Shown: positions 1 through 9,186, counted from the stretch's first letter. The stretch is 64,000 bases of DNA from an uncultured bacterium (GCA_948964545.1 CAREDV010000002.1:1-64000), one strand, 5' to 3'. Numbers and translations are program-made. Notes: a model not told the origin generated them from the sequence alone.

Positions 1-558
1 GTGGATACCGATACGGATATTGACACCGACACAGATATTGATACAGATACCGATATAGATACAGATACAGACAGTGATACCGATATTGACACTGACACAG
101 ATAATGATACAGATAATGATACAGATAGTGACACGGATGACGATTTGTTCCCTGATGATGATATGGGGAAACAAGTTTACAAACAGCGAGTTTTAGATAA
201 CCCTATTTATGGTATAGATAAACGTCAGCATATGAGATTCAATGCAAATGAAAGCTCTACACCAATTAACCTTGCAGACAATGCTAAGATAAATTCAGTC
301 CTTGATATTTCAAGGGGTGGTATGGCAGTATCTCACAACAATAACCTGAAAGTTGGAGATGTAGTTCCTGTACAAATTTCTTATGGTGATTTGAATATCA
401 ATACAGACTTAAAGATTGTATCAGCAACTGACAGGCGCGCAGGAACAGAGTTTGTAAATTTGGATCAGGCAACTGCGAATAAGATATTATATATGAATAT
501 AATGCTTAAAGAGCAGAATATGGCACGAAACTTAAACAATAATATTTCATTAAGATAA
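1..558 (+). CDS. PilZ-domain protein with Asp/Thr repeat tail (5' partial)
   Basis: Likely c-di-GMP-binding protein. Visible residues 1-48 are an Asp-Thr/Asp-Ile dipeptide repeat encoded by a degenerate GAYACN tandem repeat. A PilZ domain follows, with RQHMR (75-79, RxxxR motif) and DISRGG (102-107, DxSxxG motif), the two signatures that bind c-di-GMP in this family. The frame is open to the window edge, so the true start and perhaps more repeat lie upstream; the GTG at base 1 is only the first codon visible. The Asp-rich part is probably disordered and could bind cations (inference). It ends at a terminator shared with the convergent gene. The PilZ assignment is firm; the target process is unknown. 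Confidence 0.85.
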   Translation: MDTDTDIDTDTDIDTDTDIDTDTDSDTDIDTDTDNDTDNDTDSDTDDDLFPDDDMGKQVYKQRVLDNPIYGIDKRQHMRFNANESSTPINLADNAKINSVLDISRGGMAVSHNNNLKVGDVVPVQISYGDLNINTDLKIVSATDRRAGTEFVNLDQATANKILYMNIMLKEQNMARNLNNNISLR

Positions 559-560
559 AA

Positions 561-594
561 TAAAAAAAGAGCTGACTTCGGTTAGCTCTTTTTA
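561..594. terminator. Bidirectional terminator
   Basis: The stem AGAGCTGAC / GTTAGCTCT (568-576 and 581-589) closes on a TTCG loop, with an A-run before and a T-run after. It sits between two convergent genes and can serve both. Confidence 0.85.
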
Positions 595-595
595 A

Positions 596-2335
596 TTATG
601 CTCTAGCACCTCTGCCTGCAGCTTTAGGGTTTCTTTGTCTCCAAGCAGCTCTTCTTTGTTTGTCAGTCATAGTTGTTGGATTCATGCCGTTATTCATATA
701 ACCCATATTGTTATAACCGCCCATACCCATCATAGAGCCGCCGCCTGACATCATTCCATACATTTGAGCCATAGAACCAAAGCTTTGAGTAAATTTGTTC
801 ATATTGTCAACCCAGTTTGTAGATGATTTAGTACCTGATGCTTTGTTTTTAAATGTATTAAGAGTTGCTTTACGTGCAGATTTATTAGTAGCACCTTTTT
901 TACCGAGCTGTGATGTATATTCTTTACCAACATCTGTTACAGATTTTCCTGCGGCTGTTTTTCCAGTATCGGTTAGTTGCCCGTTTTTAAATAAATCAGC
1001 TCTGTTTAATGTAGCATCGTCTCCGTTCATTTGTGATTGCAAATCGTTACTGATAGCTTTTCGCATGTCTTTTCTTGACATACCGTTTAATTGCTCGTCA
1101 GTCATACCTTTTACTTGTTCTTTTGCGGCTTTATTTGCAGCGTTTTTGTTAAGGACTTCATTAGCTTGTGTATCAATTTGAGCAAAATCTTTTTTAAAGT
1201 TTACTGTTCCTTTTGCAGCAGCAGCACCTGTTTGAATAGCAGCAGCAGCACTTTGCATCGCACCCATTAAATTGCCTTCAGCAGCGTAAGCCGCTGTTTT
1301 TGTTATATTAGCAGCTGTCATACCGTAATTTCCAACAAGTTCCAAAACAGAACCAACTTTAGCCATTACTGTTCCAACAGGAACCATCCAAGCGGTCCAA
1401 GGTGTTGAACCTGCCAGTTGCATTAGGTTGCCTACCATTTGTAAAGTTTGACCGCCTACTTGTGCCAATTGGCTGTATTTTTCAACTTCGGTTGCAAATT
1501 TAATTACTTTGTTGGTTTCACCTTGCTGCTTGTTAATAGCTTTTTTATTTTGTTTTTGAACTTTTATAAACTGGTTGTTTGTTCTGTTCATACTTGTAAG
1601 CATTCTTTTCTGGCTTCTTTGAAGAGAATAAACAACTTTACCGTTTGCCTGCATAACACCGACTTTTGCGCCGATGAAAGTCTGCAATTCGTTAATTTTT
1701 GCTTGATCGTCACTGCTTCCTGAAGCTGAACTTGTTCCGCCCATTGAGAAAGAAGTTCTTGCTAATAATGAATCGAGTTCGCGTTGAGCAGCATCAACCA
1801 GCGTTTGTGCTTCTTCATTTTCATTGACAAGTTTTAGAATGTTTTGATTATCTCTATTAAATTCTGCTTCTTGCACTTTTAATTTTTTTGCAAAAGTTTT
1901 ATCATCTTTTACAATTGATGCATCTAATTTCTGTGCACTTGCACTGTATCTATTTACAATTGTTTGTTTTGCTTGAGCTTGTGCAGCTTGACCACGCAGT
2001 TTGTCAGCTTGCTGTTCACCTTGACTTGCAGCAGCTCTGCCTTCAGAGGCGCTGGATGGAGTTTCAGGTGTTGATTTGTCATTAGGTGCTTTGTTTTGAA
2101 CTTCTGTAATAGGTTTTTTATGGAGGTCTTCTAAACTTACAGTAGTGTTTAATGTAGCTAAAGTTGAGGTTGGTTTTGTGTCTTTTGCACCAGGAGCATC
2201 AAAAATAGAACCGTTTGAAGTTTGCCAAAGGGGTTTCGCATCAGCAGCTTTTCTAGTGCCTTTCGCAGACATATTAGACTTAATCGCTGCGATGGCATTG
2301 GCTTTTGCTTGATTGTATACGTTTGAAACGCCCAT
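596..2335 (-). CDS. Hypothetical protein, coiled coil plus Gly/Ala-rich hydrophobic region
   Basis: Not recognised by family. The start at 2335 is chosen because AGGAGA (2339-2344) lies just upstream; an in-frame ATG at 2401 lacks such a site. The 579-aa product has no signal peptide. It has a polar N-terminus, long charged helices likely to form coiled coils (about residues 105-285), then a Gly/Ala/Met-rich hydrophobic stretch (about 290-378), a basic helical region, a Met/Gly/Tyr-rich segment and an Arg-rich tail. Long coiled coil followed by a hydrophobic block, without a Sec signal, resembles the layout of type III translocators such as SipB/IpaB; that is similarity of architecture only. 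It is monocistronic, convergent with the PilZ gene and divergent from fabI. Confidence 0.7.
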   Translation of the reverse strand: MGVSNVYNQAKANAIAAIKSNMSAKGTRKAADAKPLWQTSNGSIFDAPGAKDTKPTSTLATLNTTVSLEDLHKKPITEVQNKAPNDKSTPETPSSASEGRAAASQGEQQADKLRGQAAQAQAKQTIVNRYSASAQKLDASIVKDDKTFAKKLKVQEAEFNRDNQNILKLVNENEEAQTLVDAAQRELDSLLARTSFSMGGTSSASGSSDDQAKINELQTFIGAKVGVMQANGKVVYSLQRSQKRMLTSMNRTNNQFIKVQKQNKKAINKQQGETNKVIKFATEVEKYSQLAQVGGQTLQMVGNLMQLAGSTPWTAWMVPVGTVMAKVGSVLELVGNYGMTAANITKTAAYAAEGNLMGAMQSAAAAIQTGAAAAKGTVNFKKDFAQIDTQANEVLNKNAANKAAKEQVKGMTDEQLNGMSRKDMRKAISNDLQSQMNGDDATLNRADLFKNGQLTDTGKTAAGKSVTDVGKEYTSQLGKKGATNKSARKATLNTFKNKASGTKSSTNWVDNMNKFTQSFGSMAQMYGMMSGGGSMMGMGGYNNMGYMNNGMNPTTMTDKQRRAAWRQRNPKAAGRGARA

Positions 2336-2437
2336 AGCTCTCCTGTGTATAAGTACTCTCTTAAATATATAAAAACTTGCAGAAACGCCTGATTTCAGCA
2401 TGTTTGCATGTTGTTACAATTGTTAATATTTACAAAT

Positions 2438-2466
2438 TTGCTTTAAAAATTTATTTTTGCTAAAAT
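2438..2466 (+). promoter_or_regulatory. fabI promoter
   Basis: TTGCTT (2438-2443), a 17-nt spacer and TAAAAT (2461-2466), with TGC before the -10 (extended -10). A ribosome site GGGAGA lies before the ATG at 2497. Confidence 0.6.
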
Positions 2467-2496
2467 AAAAAAGTATTTTAGTAAGGGAGAAATTTT

Positions 2497-3309
2497 ATGA
2501 AATTAATGGAAGGTAAAAAAGGTGTTATTTTCGGAGTTTCTAATACTCACGGAATTGCCTATGCTATTGCAAAACAACTTTATGAAGCAGGTGCTGATAT
2601 CGCTTTCACATATGCAGGCGAAGCTATGGAAAAACGTGTAAGACCTTTGGCTGAAGAAATGGGCGCAAAAGTTATTATGACTTGCGATGTTACAAAAGAC
2701 GAAGAAGTATCAGCAGTATTTAAAGAATGTGAAAGAGTGTACGGAAAATTAGACTTTGTAATCCATGCTGTTGCATTTGCAGCTAAAGAAGATTTAGCAG
2801 GCAGATTTATTGATACATCAAAAGCTGGCTGGGATTTAGCTTTGGGCGTAAGTGCTTATTCTCTAATCTCACTTTGTAAACATGCTGAACCTATTTTGAA
2901 TGAAGGTGCTTCTGTATTTGCATTAACTTACCTTGGTTCTGAATATGTTGTTGCAAATTACAACGTAATGGGTGTTGCAAAAGCAGCTCTTGAATCTTCA
3001 ATGAGATATTTGGCAGCTGATTTAGGTAAAAAAGGTGTCAGAGTTAACTGTATCTCTGCAGGCGCTGTTAAAACTCTTGCTGCTAAAGGTATTTCAGGAT
3101 TTGATAAAATGCTTAAAGCGGCTGTTGCTAAAGCTCCTCTTGGACGTAATGTTGCATTGGAAGATGTTGGCAAAGCTGGTTTATACTTAGCATCAGATTT
3201 GTCTACAGGTACAACAGGTCAAATCTTGTATGTAGACTGCGGATGCCACGCTGTTTACGCATCATTGGAAGAAATGGAAATTATTGCAAATTCTATTCCA
3301 AAAGCGTAG
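2497..3309 (+). CDS. fabI: Enoyl-[acyl-carrier-protein] reductase (NADH)
   Basis: Performs the last reduction in each cycle of fatty-acid elongation, reducing trans-2-enoyl-ACP with NAD(P)H in the cytoplasm. The 270-aa length and short-chain dehydrogenase fold match FabI. The N-terminal nucleotide site reads GVSNTHGIAYAIAK, and the FabI form of the active site, Y-x6-K, is YNVMGVAK (Tyr155, Lys162). The C-terminus ends in the typical TGQILYVDCG strand. AAGGGAGA precedes the start. Transcribed alone: its own promoter lies upstream and a strong terminator downstream. Such enzymes are the triclosan target in other bacteria. Confidence 0.95.
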   Translation: MKLMEGKKGVIFGVSNTHGIAYAIAKQLYEAGADIAFTYAGEAMEKRVRPLAEEMGAKVIMTCDVTKDEEVSAVFKECERVYGKLDFVIHAVAFAAKEDLAGRFIDTSKAGWDLALGVSAYSLISLCKHAEPILNEGASVFALTYLGSEYVVANYNVMGVAKAALESSMRYLAADLGKKGVRVNCISAGAVKTLAAKGISGFDKMLKAAVAKAPLGRNVALEDVGKAGLYLASDLSTGTTGQILYVDCGCHAVYASLEEMEIIANSIPKA

Positions 3310-3373
3310 CACCGTAGCCGCTGCACCCGCAATACTGGGTGTTGTATAAGGCTGAGATAATATTATAAAAAAG

Positions 3374-3403
3374 AGAGCGTATTGTTTACGCTCTTTTTTT
3401 TTT
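3374..3403 (+). terminator. fabI terminator
   Basis: AGAGCGTA / TACGCTCT stem (3374-3381, 3387-3394) followed by a nine-T run. The 60 bases between the stop codon and this hairpin hold a GC-richer stretch weakly like the dispersed repeat described under findings. Confidence 0.9.
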
Positions 3404-3446
3404 ATGCTATTCTTATGTTATACGCAAAATAAGAAGGATTTTTTAT

Positions 3447-6089
3447 ATGATAGCAATTGAAGATTTACCTACAGTTTATGATGCAAAAGAAACAGAAGAA
3501 AGTATTTATAAGTTTTGGGAAGACGGCGAATTTTTTAAGGCTGATTCAAGCTCTGACAAACCGCCATACTCAATAGTAATTCCGCCTCCAAACGTTACAG
3601 GCGTACTTCATATGGGACACGCATTGGACGAAACGTTACAGGATATTCTTGTACGTTATCATAGAATGGCAGGATATGAAACTCTTTGGGTTCCAGGAAC
3701 TGACCATGCTGGGCTTGCTACTCAAAATGTTGTTGAAAAGCAGCTGGCAAAAGAAGGTTTGACACGTTATGATTTAGGCAGAGAAAAGTTTGTTGAAAAA
3801 ACTTGGGAATGGACAAATCAGCACAAGTCTGCAATTTTAGACCAATGCAAACGTTTAGGTGCATCTTTTGACCGTTCAAGAGAACGTTTTACATTTGACA
3901 AAGGCTGTTCTGATGCTGTAAAAGAAGTTTTTGTAAGACTTTACGAAAAAGGATTAATTTATAAAGGCAAATATATTGTAAACTGGTGTCCTCGCTGTAA
4001 CAGTGCGATTTCTGATGTTGAAACAGAATACGAAACTGAACAGGGGCACATGTGGGAAATTTCTTACCCGTTGAAAGGCGAATCTGGTGCAATTATTGTT
4101 GCAACTACTCGTCCTGAAACAATTTTTGGTGATGTTGCAATTGCAGTTCACCCTGATGATCATAAGTATTCCGAATTAGTCGGTAAAACTGTTATTATTC
4201 CGCTTTCAGGCAGAGAAATTCCGATTATTGCTGATGAATATGTTGATAAAAATTTCGGAACAGGGGCTGTTAAAATTACCCCCGCACACGACCCGAATGA
4301 CTTTGAAGTCGGTCAGCGCCACAATTTGAAACCTGTTTGGGTAATTGATAATGACGGCAAAATGAAAGTTTGCGGAGAAGTTCCTCAAGAACTTCACGGA
4401 CTTGACAGATACGAAGCAAGAGAAAGAATTGTAGGAATGCTTTCTTACAACAATTTCTTATTAAGAACCCGCGATCATGAACACAATGTAGGCAAATGCC
4501 AGCGCTGTGGAACTACAATTGAACCGTTACTTTCAGAACAATGGTTTGTAAAAATGGAACCGCTTGCAAAAGAAGCTATTTCAGCAGTTAAAGACGGCAG
4601 AATTAAATTTGTTCCGGACAGATGGGAAAAGAACTACCTTGGTTGGATGGAAAACATCCGTGACTGGTGTATTTCCCGTCAAATCTGGTGGGGGCATCAA
4701 ATCCCTGCATATTATCACAAAGTAACAGGCGAAATGGTTGTTGCAAAAGAAAATCCTGATCCTGAAAACTACGTTCAAGATACTGATTGTCTTGATACAT
4801 GGTTCTCATCAGGTTTGTGGCCGTTCTCTACTATGGGGTGGCCGAATACCGACAACGCAGATTTTAAAAAATTCTATCCGACTACAACTCTTGTAACAGG
4901 TTTTGATATTATATTCTTCTGGGTTGCAAGAATGATTACAATGGGATTGGAATTTACAGGTAAAGCTCCGTTCTCGACAGTTTATATTCATGGTTTAATC
5001 CGTGACGAAAAAGGGCAAAAAATGTCTAAATCTAAAGGCAACACAATCGATCCCGTTAAAATTATTGACAAATACGGCTGTGATGCTTTGAGATTTACAA
5101 TGACATCTTTATGTACTTACGGCGGTCAGGACATCAAAATGAGTGAAGAAAGATTTGAATACGGCAGAAACTTTGCCAACAAAATCTGGAATGCTTCAAG
5201 ATTTGTGTTGATGAACCTCGATGGTGTTGACAATAAAGAAATCGATTTTGATAACTTAACTATTGCTGATAAATGGATTTTGGATAAATTAAACAAAACT
5301 GCAAAAGAAGTTAATGAAAATATCAAAGACTTCAGAATTGGTGAAGTTGCACACGTTCTTTACGATTTCTTCTGGAATTCATATTGCGACTGGTATGTGG
5401 AAATTGCGAAAATTCAGCTTCAGGATGCTGAATTAAAAGCGAATACACAGCGTGTATTGAGATATGTACTTGATATGGCGCTAAGAATGTTACATCCTGT
5501 AATGCCTCATATTACAGAACGTGTATGGCAGTTGATACCTAAGTCTACAAATACTAAAGCTATTATAGTTGCAAAATTCCCTGAGTTTGAAGAAAAATTG
5601 GATTTCCCAAAAGAAGCTCAGGAAATGGAACTTGTGTTTGAAACAATTACTTCTTTGAGAAATGTTCGTCAAAGTTTCAATATTTCTCCGTCAATTAAGT
5701 GTAATATTGAAATCCGCTCAACTGCAGACGAAAAACCGATTTTTGAAGCAATTGAAGCATATATAAAACGTCTTGCACGTGTAGAAAATATTTCTTATGC
5801 TGATATGGATGCTGTAATTCCGCCTAAGAGCGCTACAGCAATTGTTTGGGCTTCTAAAATTATTATACCGCTTGCAGACTTAATCGATTTGGATGCTGAA
5901 ATTGCACGTCAGCAAAAGAAATTGGACAAATTGACTGGCGAGAAAAAATCTCTTGAAGGCAGAATTAACAATCCTAAGTTTGTTGCCAATGCTCCTGCTG
6001 AATTAATTGAGCAGACACGTGGCAGAATTTCAGAGATTGAAGTTCAAGAAAAAGCTATTCTTGATTTGATTGCTTCATTGAAAGCGTAA
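3447..6089 (+). CDS. valS: Valine--tRNA ligase
   Basis: Class I aminoacyl-tRNA synthetase that charges tRNA-Val. The 880-aa length fits bacterial ValS. Signatures seen: PPPNVTGVLHMGHAL with HMGH at 55-58, GTDHAGLATQ, the editing (CP1) domain with TTRPETIFGD, and KMSKS at 525-529. The C-terminal ~65 residues are the ValS-type coiled-coil tRNA-binding arm. AAGGA lies 9 nt before the ATG. It follows the fabI terminator and ends at its own terminator. Confidence 0.97.
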   Translation: MIAIEDLPTVYDAKETEESIYKFWEDGEFFKADSSSDKPPYSIVIPPPNVTGVLHMGHALDETLQDILVRYHRMAGYETLWVPGTDHAGLATQNVVEKQLAKEGLTRYDLGREKFVEKTWEWTNQHKSAILDQCKRLGASFDRSRERFTFDKGCSDAVKEVFVRLYEKGLIYKGKYIVNWCPRCNSAISDVETEYETEQGHMWEISYPLKGESGAIIVATTRPETIFGDVAIAVHPDDHKYSELVGKTVIIPLSGREIPIIADEYVDKNFGTGAVKITPAHDPNDFEVGQRHNLKPVWVIDNDGKMKVCGEVPQELHGLDRYEARERIVGMLSYNNFLLRTRDHEHNVGKCQRCGTTIEPLLSEQWFVKMEPLAKEAISAVKDGRIKFVPDRWEKNYLGWMENIRDWCISRQIWWGHQIPAYYHKVTGEMVVAKENPDPENYVQDTDCLDTWFSSGLWPFSTMGWPNTDNADFKKFYPTTTLVTGFDIIFFWVARMITMGLEFTGKAPFSTVYIHGLIRDEKGQKMSKSKGNTIDPVKIIDKYGCDALRFTMTSLCTYGGQDIKMSEERFEYGRNFANKIWNASRFVLMNLDGVDNKEIDFDNLTIADKWILDKLNKTAKEVNENIKDFRIGEVAHVLYDFFWNSYCDWYVEIAKIQLQDAELKANTQRVLRYVLDMALRMLHPVMPHITERVWQLIPKSTNTKAIIVAKFPEFEEKLDFPKEAQEMELVFETITSLRNVRQSFNISPSIKCNIEIRSTADEKPIFEAIEAYIKRLARVENISYADMDAVIPPKSATAIVWASKIIIPLADLIDLDAEIARQQKKLDKLTGEKKSLEGRINNPKFVANAPAELIEQTRGRISEIEVQEKAILDLIASLKA

Positions 6090-6113
6090 AACACTGACAT
6101 AACAACAAAAACT

Positions 6114-6143
6114 GGTATTGCAATTACTGTAATACCTCTTTTT
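6114..6143 (+). terminator. valS terminator
   Basis: GGTATTGCA / TGTAATACC, a 9-bp stem with one G-U pair and a 5-nt loop, followed by TCTTTTT. Confidence 0.75.
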
Positions 6144-6178
6144 GCTATGCAAGTTCGTAATGTAAGTTTACAAAAAAC

Positions 6179-6207
6179 TTTACAAAATTTTAAAAATTTG
6201 TTACAAT
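6179..6207 (+). promoter_or_regulatory. rpsA promoter
   Basis: TTTACA (6179-6184), exactly 17 nt, then TACAAT (6202-6207) with a TGT extended -10. It lies about 45 nt before the ribosomal protein S1 start. Confidence 0.65.
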
Positions 6208-6253
6208 AGTCGCAACGTTAATAGATTAGTGTCTTATGACAAATGGAGTAAAA

Positions 6254-7312
6254 ATGACATCAAAAGAATTAGATTTTGAAGAACTGTTGAAACAGTATGA
6301 TTACAAGTTTCAAAAAGGTGATCTCGTAAAAGGCATCGTATGTGGTTATGACGGTCAGGGTGTAATGGTTGATATCGGAGCAAAGACTATCGCTGTTGTT
6401 CCTACACGTGAAGCTGTTGACAAAGATGAAAACGTTGAGAAAAAATTTGAAAAAGGTAAAGAATATGAATTTCTTATAATAAGAGAAGAAGATGAAGATG
6501 GAAAATTCTTACTTTCTCGTAAAAAAGTTGATTTTGCTTATGCTTGGAAAGAACTTGAAAAAGCTAAAGAAGCTGACGAAACAATTCTCGGTACAATTGT
6601 CGGTGTTGTTAAAGGCGGTGTTTTAGTTGAAATTTCAAGCGTAAGAGGGTTTGTTCCGTCATCACAGCTTAGAGCGAAAGAAACTGATTTAGAAGTCGGC
6701 AGTAAATTAGAGTTGAAAATTTTAACTCTTGACGCTCAGCAAAATAACTTTATTTTATCTAACAAAAAAGTTTATGATGATAGCGCGGTAGAGGCAAGAA
6801 AAAATGTATTCTCACAAATTGAACCTGGGCAAGTTGTTAAGGGCGATGTTGTAAGAATTACAGATTTTGGCGCATTCATTGATTTAGGCGGAATTGACGG
6901 ATTGCTTCCTTTATCTCAATTGTCTTGGAGATGGATTGATCATCCAACTGATATCTTGAATGTCGGCGATAAGATTGATGTTGAAGTTATTGCAGTTGAT
7001 TATGATAAACAGCGCGTATCTTTGAGTTTGAAAAACTTAGAACCTGATCCATGGTTAGAAGCTGAAAAAAATATTAAAGAAGGCGACAAGGTTGAGGGAA
7101 CAATTACAAGAATTAAACACTTCGGTGCTTTTGTGGAAGTATTCCCAGGTGTTGAAGCATTGTTGCCGCATGCTGAAGTTGTAGAACTTCAAAATAAAAA
7201 AGACTGTATTTTGCAGGTTGGCGACAAGATTGACACATATATCTTGAAATTTAACCCGTCAGATAAGCGAATTGCATTAACGGTTAACGAAGACAAGTCT
7301 TCTGAAGAATAG
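6254..7312 (+). CDS. rpsA: 30S ribosomal protein S1 (four S1 domains)
   Basis: RNA-binding protein that helps load mRNA on the 30S subunit. The start at 6254 is preferred over the ATG at 6236 because GGAG (6245-6248) sits 5 nt upstream of it. The 352-aa product carries four S1 OB-fold repeats, beginning near GDLVKGIVCGYDGQG, ETILGTIVGVVKGG, GQVVKGDVVRITDFGAF and GDKVEGTITRIKHFGAF. That is shorter than the six-repeat proteobacterial S1 and similar in size to cyanobacterial and Gram-positive forms. It has its own promoter and ends at a bidirectional terminator. Confidence 0.92.
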   Translation: MTSKELDFEELLKQYDYKFQKGDLVKGIVCGYDGQGVMVDIGAKTIAVVPTREAVDKDENVEKKFEKGKEYEFLIIREEDEDGKFLLSRKKVDFAYAWKELEKAKEADETILGTIVGVVKGGVLVEISSVRGFVPSSQLRAKETDLEVGSKLELKILTLDAQQNNFILSNKKVYDDSAVEARKNVFSQIEPGQVVKGDVVRITDFGAFIDLGGIDGLLPLSQLSWRWIDHPTDILNVGDKIDVEVIAVDYDKQRVSLSLKNLEPDPWLEAEKNIKEGDKVEGTITRIKHFGAFVEVFPGVEALLPHAEVVELQNKKDCILQVGDKIDTYILKFNPSDKRIALTVNEDKSSEE

Positions 7313-7313
7313 T

Positions 7314-7340
7314 AAAAAAAGACCCGAAAGGGTCTTTTTT
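7314..7340. terminator. Bidirectional terminator
   Basis: AGACCC-GAAA-GGGTCT stem (7320-7335) between an A-run and a T-run, shared by rpsA and the convergent rubrerythrin gene. Confidence 0.9.
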
Positions 7341-7917
7341 AGTATTCTTCGCATTGAACTTGAAAATAGGCTTGAGGATGTTCACAACTCGGACATTTTT
7401 TCGGTGCGCATTTTGAACGGCATATGTAACCGCATTCTCTGCACATCCAGTTGGTTTCTTTGTCTTTTTTGAAAACTGTGTCATTTTTAACGTTTTCTAA
7501 AAGTTTAGCATATCTTTCACGATGATGTCTTTCCGCTTCTATAACATGGTGGAATGTTTCGGCTATATCATCAAATCCTTCTTCTTTAGCTGTTTGTTCA
7601 GCTTCTGTATAAAGGATTTCTGCTTCTTCGTTTTCACCCTCTACTGCACTTTTTAAATTTTCTTCTGTTGTACCGAGTTCAAACGGATACTCTGAATCTA
7701 CATGGCCTCTGGTGTTGCCTATGTATTCGTAGAATTTTTTTGCATGTTCCTTTTCGTTTTCAGCAGTTATAAGGAAAATTTCTGCAATTTGTTCATATCC
7801 CTCTTTTTTTGCTTGTTTTGCAAAATACGAGTATCTGTTTCTTGCCTGTGATTCACCTGCAAATGCATTGATAAGGTTTTGTTCTGTTTTAGTACCGTGT
7901 AATTTTGTATGTGTCAT
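7339..7917 (-). CDS. rbr: Rubrerythrin
   Basis: Non-haem iron peroxidase of anaerobes that reduces hydrogen peroxide. The start at 7917 is set by GGAGGG just upstream; the longer reading from 7971 has no such site. Within 192 aa there is a ferritin-like diiron domain with ENEKEH and EAERHH helices supplying Glu/His ligands, then a C-terminal rubredoxin domain with CRECGY and CPSC cysteine pairs. An inverted repeat at 7983-8007 lies upstream and could be an operator. The gene points to an anaerobic or microaerophilic life. Confidence 0.93.
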   Translation of the reverse strand: MTHTKLHGTKTEQNLINAFAGESQARNRYSYFAKQAKKEGYEQIAEIFLITAENEKEHAKKFYEYIGNTRGHVDSEYPFELGTTEENLKSAVEGENEEAEILYTEAEQTAKEEGFDDIAETFHHVIEAERHHRERYAKLLENVKNDTVFKKDKETNWMCRECGYICRSKCAPKKCPSCEHPQAYFQVQCEEY

Positions 7918-7982
7918 AATATCCCTCCGTTCAAGCATTTTAGATAAATTTATTACTTTTCGGTATTGCACACCTGGGTAGT

Positions 7983-8007
7983 CAGGGGTATTAAATAATA
8001 CTGCCTG
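7983..8007. promoter_or_regulatory. Inverted repeat upstream of rubrerythrin
   Basis: Imperfect inverted repeat with a GTATT-AAAT-AATAC core and CAGG/CCTG outer arms. It lies between the divergent rubrerythrin gene and a 50-codon reading frame. The role is unknown; a repressor site is one possibility. Confidence 0.35.
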
Positions 8008-8048
8008 AGTGGGATTATAGTTTTGAGAAATATTTACATAATATATTT

Positions 8049-8201
8049 ATGAATTTATTAGATTACACTAAAAAACTGTCTGAAAAAATAAAATTTTATG
8101 ACAGCATAGCGCAAAATCCGTTTTTGCACATGACAAATCCGTTTGCAAAACCGATAAACGTTACAATTGTGTGGGTTGAAAACGATTGCGATGATAGCTA
8201 G
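8049..8201 (+). CDS. Small hypothetical protein (50 aa)
   Basis: Open frame of 50 codons starting MNLLDYTKKLSEKIKFYD and ending WVENDCDDS. It fills the gap between two minus-strand genes, and its stop codon overlaps the stop of the ABC ATPase gene. There is no Shine-Dalgarno; CATAAT lies 6 nt before the ATG, the same spacing as in predicted leaderless genes of this window. Family not recognised. The start is moderately supported by that context. Confidence 0.45.
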   Translation: MNLLDYTKKLSEKIKFYDSIAQNPFLHMTNPFAKPINVTIVWVENDCDDS

Positions 8202-9184
8202 ATTCGATTTCCTGTTTCTTTGTCAAAGAAGTATAAATCATTAGGATTTATGCTAAGTTCAAGAGTTTCACCTAATTGAAAGTCTGCAGGAAGTTTTGCA
8301 GAGCATTTTTTGTCGCCAATTGTAAAGTATGCAATTTTTTCACTGCCCAAAAGTTCTGTGATATCAAGATTTACTGTTAATTTAATCTCGCCTCCGCAAA
8401 CCATTTTTTCAGGACGTATTCCGACAATGCAATTCTCTTTGTCCAAAATCTTGCCGTCAATAAAGTTCATCTGCGGAGAGCCTACAAAGCCTGCAACAAA
8501 TGTGTTTGACGGGTTATTATAAATGTTTTCAGGGCTGTCAGCCTGCTGGATTATTCCGTTGTTCAAAACTACAACTCTGTCGCCCATTGTTAAGGCTTCT
8601 GTCTGGTCGTGTGTTACATAGATAAATGTTGTCTGTAATTTTTCATGTAATTTTTTAATTTCGGAACGCATCTGTACGCGAAGTTTTGCATCCAGATTTG
8701 ATAAAGGTTCATCCATTAAGAAAACTTTTGGATTTCTGACAATTGCGCGTCCCAATGCTACACGCTGTCTTTGACCGCCCGAAAGCTGTTTTGGTTTTCT
8801 GTCTAAATATTCTCCTAAATCAAGAATTTCAGCAGCTTCCTGAACTTTTTTTTCAATTGTTTCTTTGTCAACTTTGCGCATTTTTAACCCGAATGCGATA
8901 TTTTCTCTCACAGTCATATGCGGGTAAAGTGCGTAGCTTTGAAAAACAAAAGCGATATCGCGGTCTTTTGGGTGAACATTATTGACTTTTTTGTCGCCGA
9001 TATAAATTTCGCCGTCGGTAATATCTTCCAATCCTGCAATCATTCTCAAAAGTGTTGATTTGCCGCACCCTGATGCACCGACAAGCACAACAAATTCTTT
9101 ATCATTAATGTTTAAATCAACATTATCAATAACTTTTTTCTTGTCATAAATTTTAGTGACGTTTTTTAAAGTTACACTGCTCAT
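8198..9184 (-). CDS. ABC transporter ATP-binding protein, MalK/UgpC type
   Basis: ATPase subunit of a carbohydrate-type importer. In 328 aa there are a Walker A GASGCGKST (about 37-45), a Q-loop, signature LSGGQRQR, Walker B VFLMDEP with D-loop, and the switch His in YVTHDQTEA. A C-terminal TOBE/OB region of about 90 residues is typical of MalK/UgpC/MsmK. AAAGGAA precedes the start. It follows the sensor-like gene with a 2-nt gap, so the two are probably cotranscribed. No permease or binding protein is adjacent; a solitary MalG-like permease lies at 42.1-42.9 kb. One ATPase may serve several permeases, as MsmK does (inference). Confidence 0.9.
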   Translation of the reverse strand: MSSVTLKNVTKIYDKKKVIDNVDLNINDKEFVVLVGASGCGKSTLLRMIAGLEDITDGEIYIGDKKVNNVHPKDRDIAFVFQSYALYPHMTVRENIAFGLKMRKVDKETIEKKVQEAAEILDLGEYLDRKPKQLSGGQRQRVALGRAIVRNPKVFLMDEPLSNLDAKLRVQMRSEIKKLHEKLQTTFIYVTHDQTEALTMGDRVVVLNNGIIQQADSPENIYNNPSNTFVAGFVGSPQMNFIDGKILDKENCIVGIRPEKMVCGGEIKLTVNLDITELLGSEKIAYFTIGDKKCSAKLPADFQLGETLELSINPNDLYFFDKETGNRI

Positions 9185-9186
9185 TT

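Noticed and set aside
1..150. Tandem repeats suggesting a CRISPR array or satellite DNA
   Set aside because: The repeat unit is a 6-base in-frame coding repeat with no spacers; it encodes an Asp-Thr tail.
596..2401. Start at 2401 giving a 601-aa protein
   Set aside because: The first 22 residues have no ribosome site, while AGGAGA lies just before the ATG at 2335.
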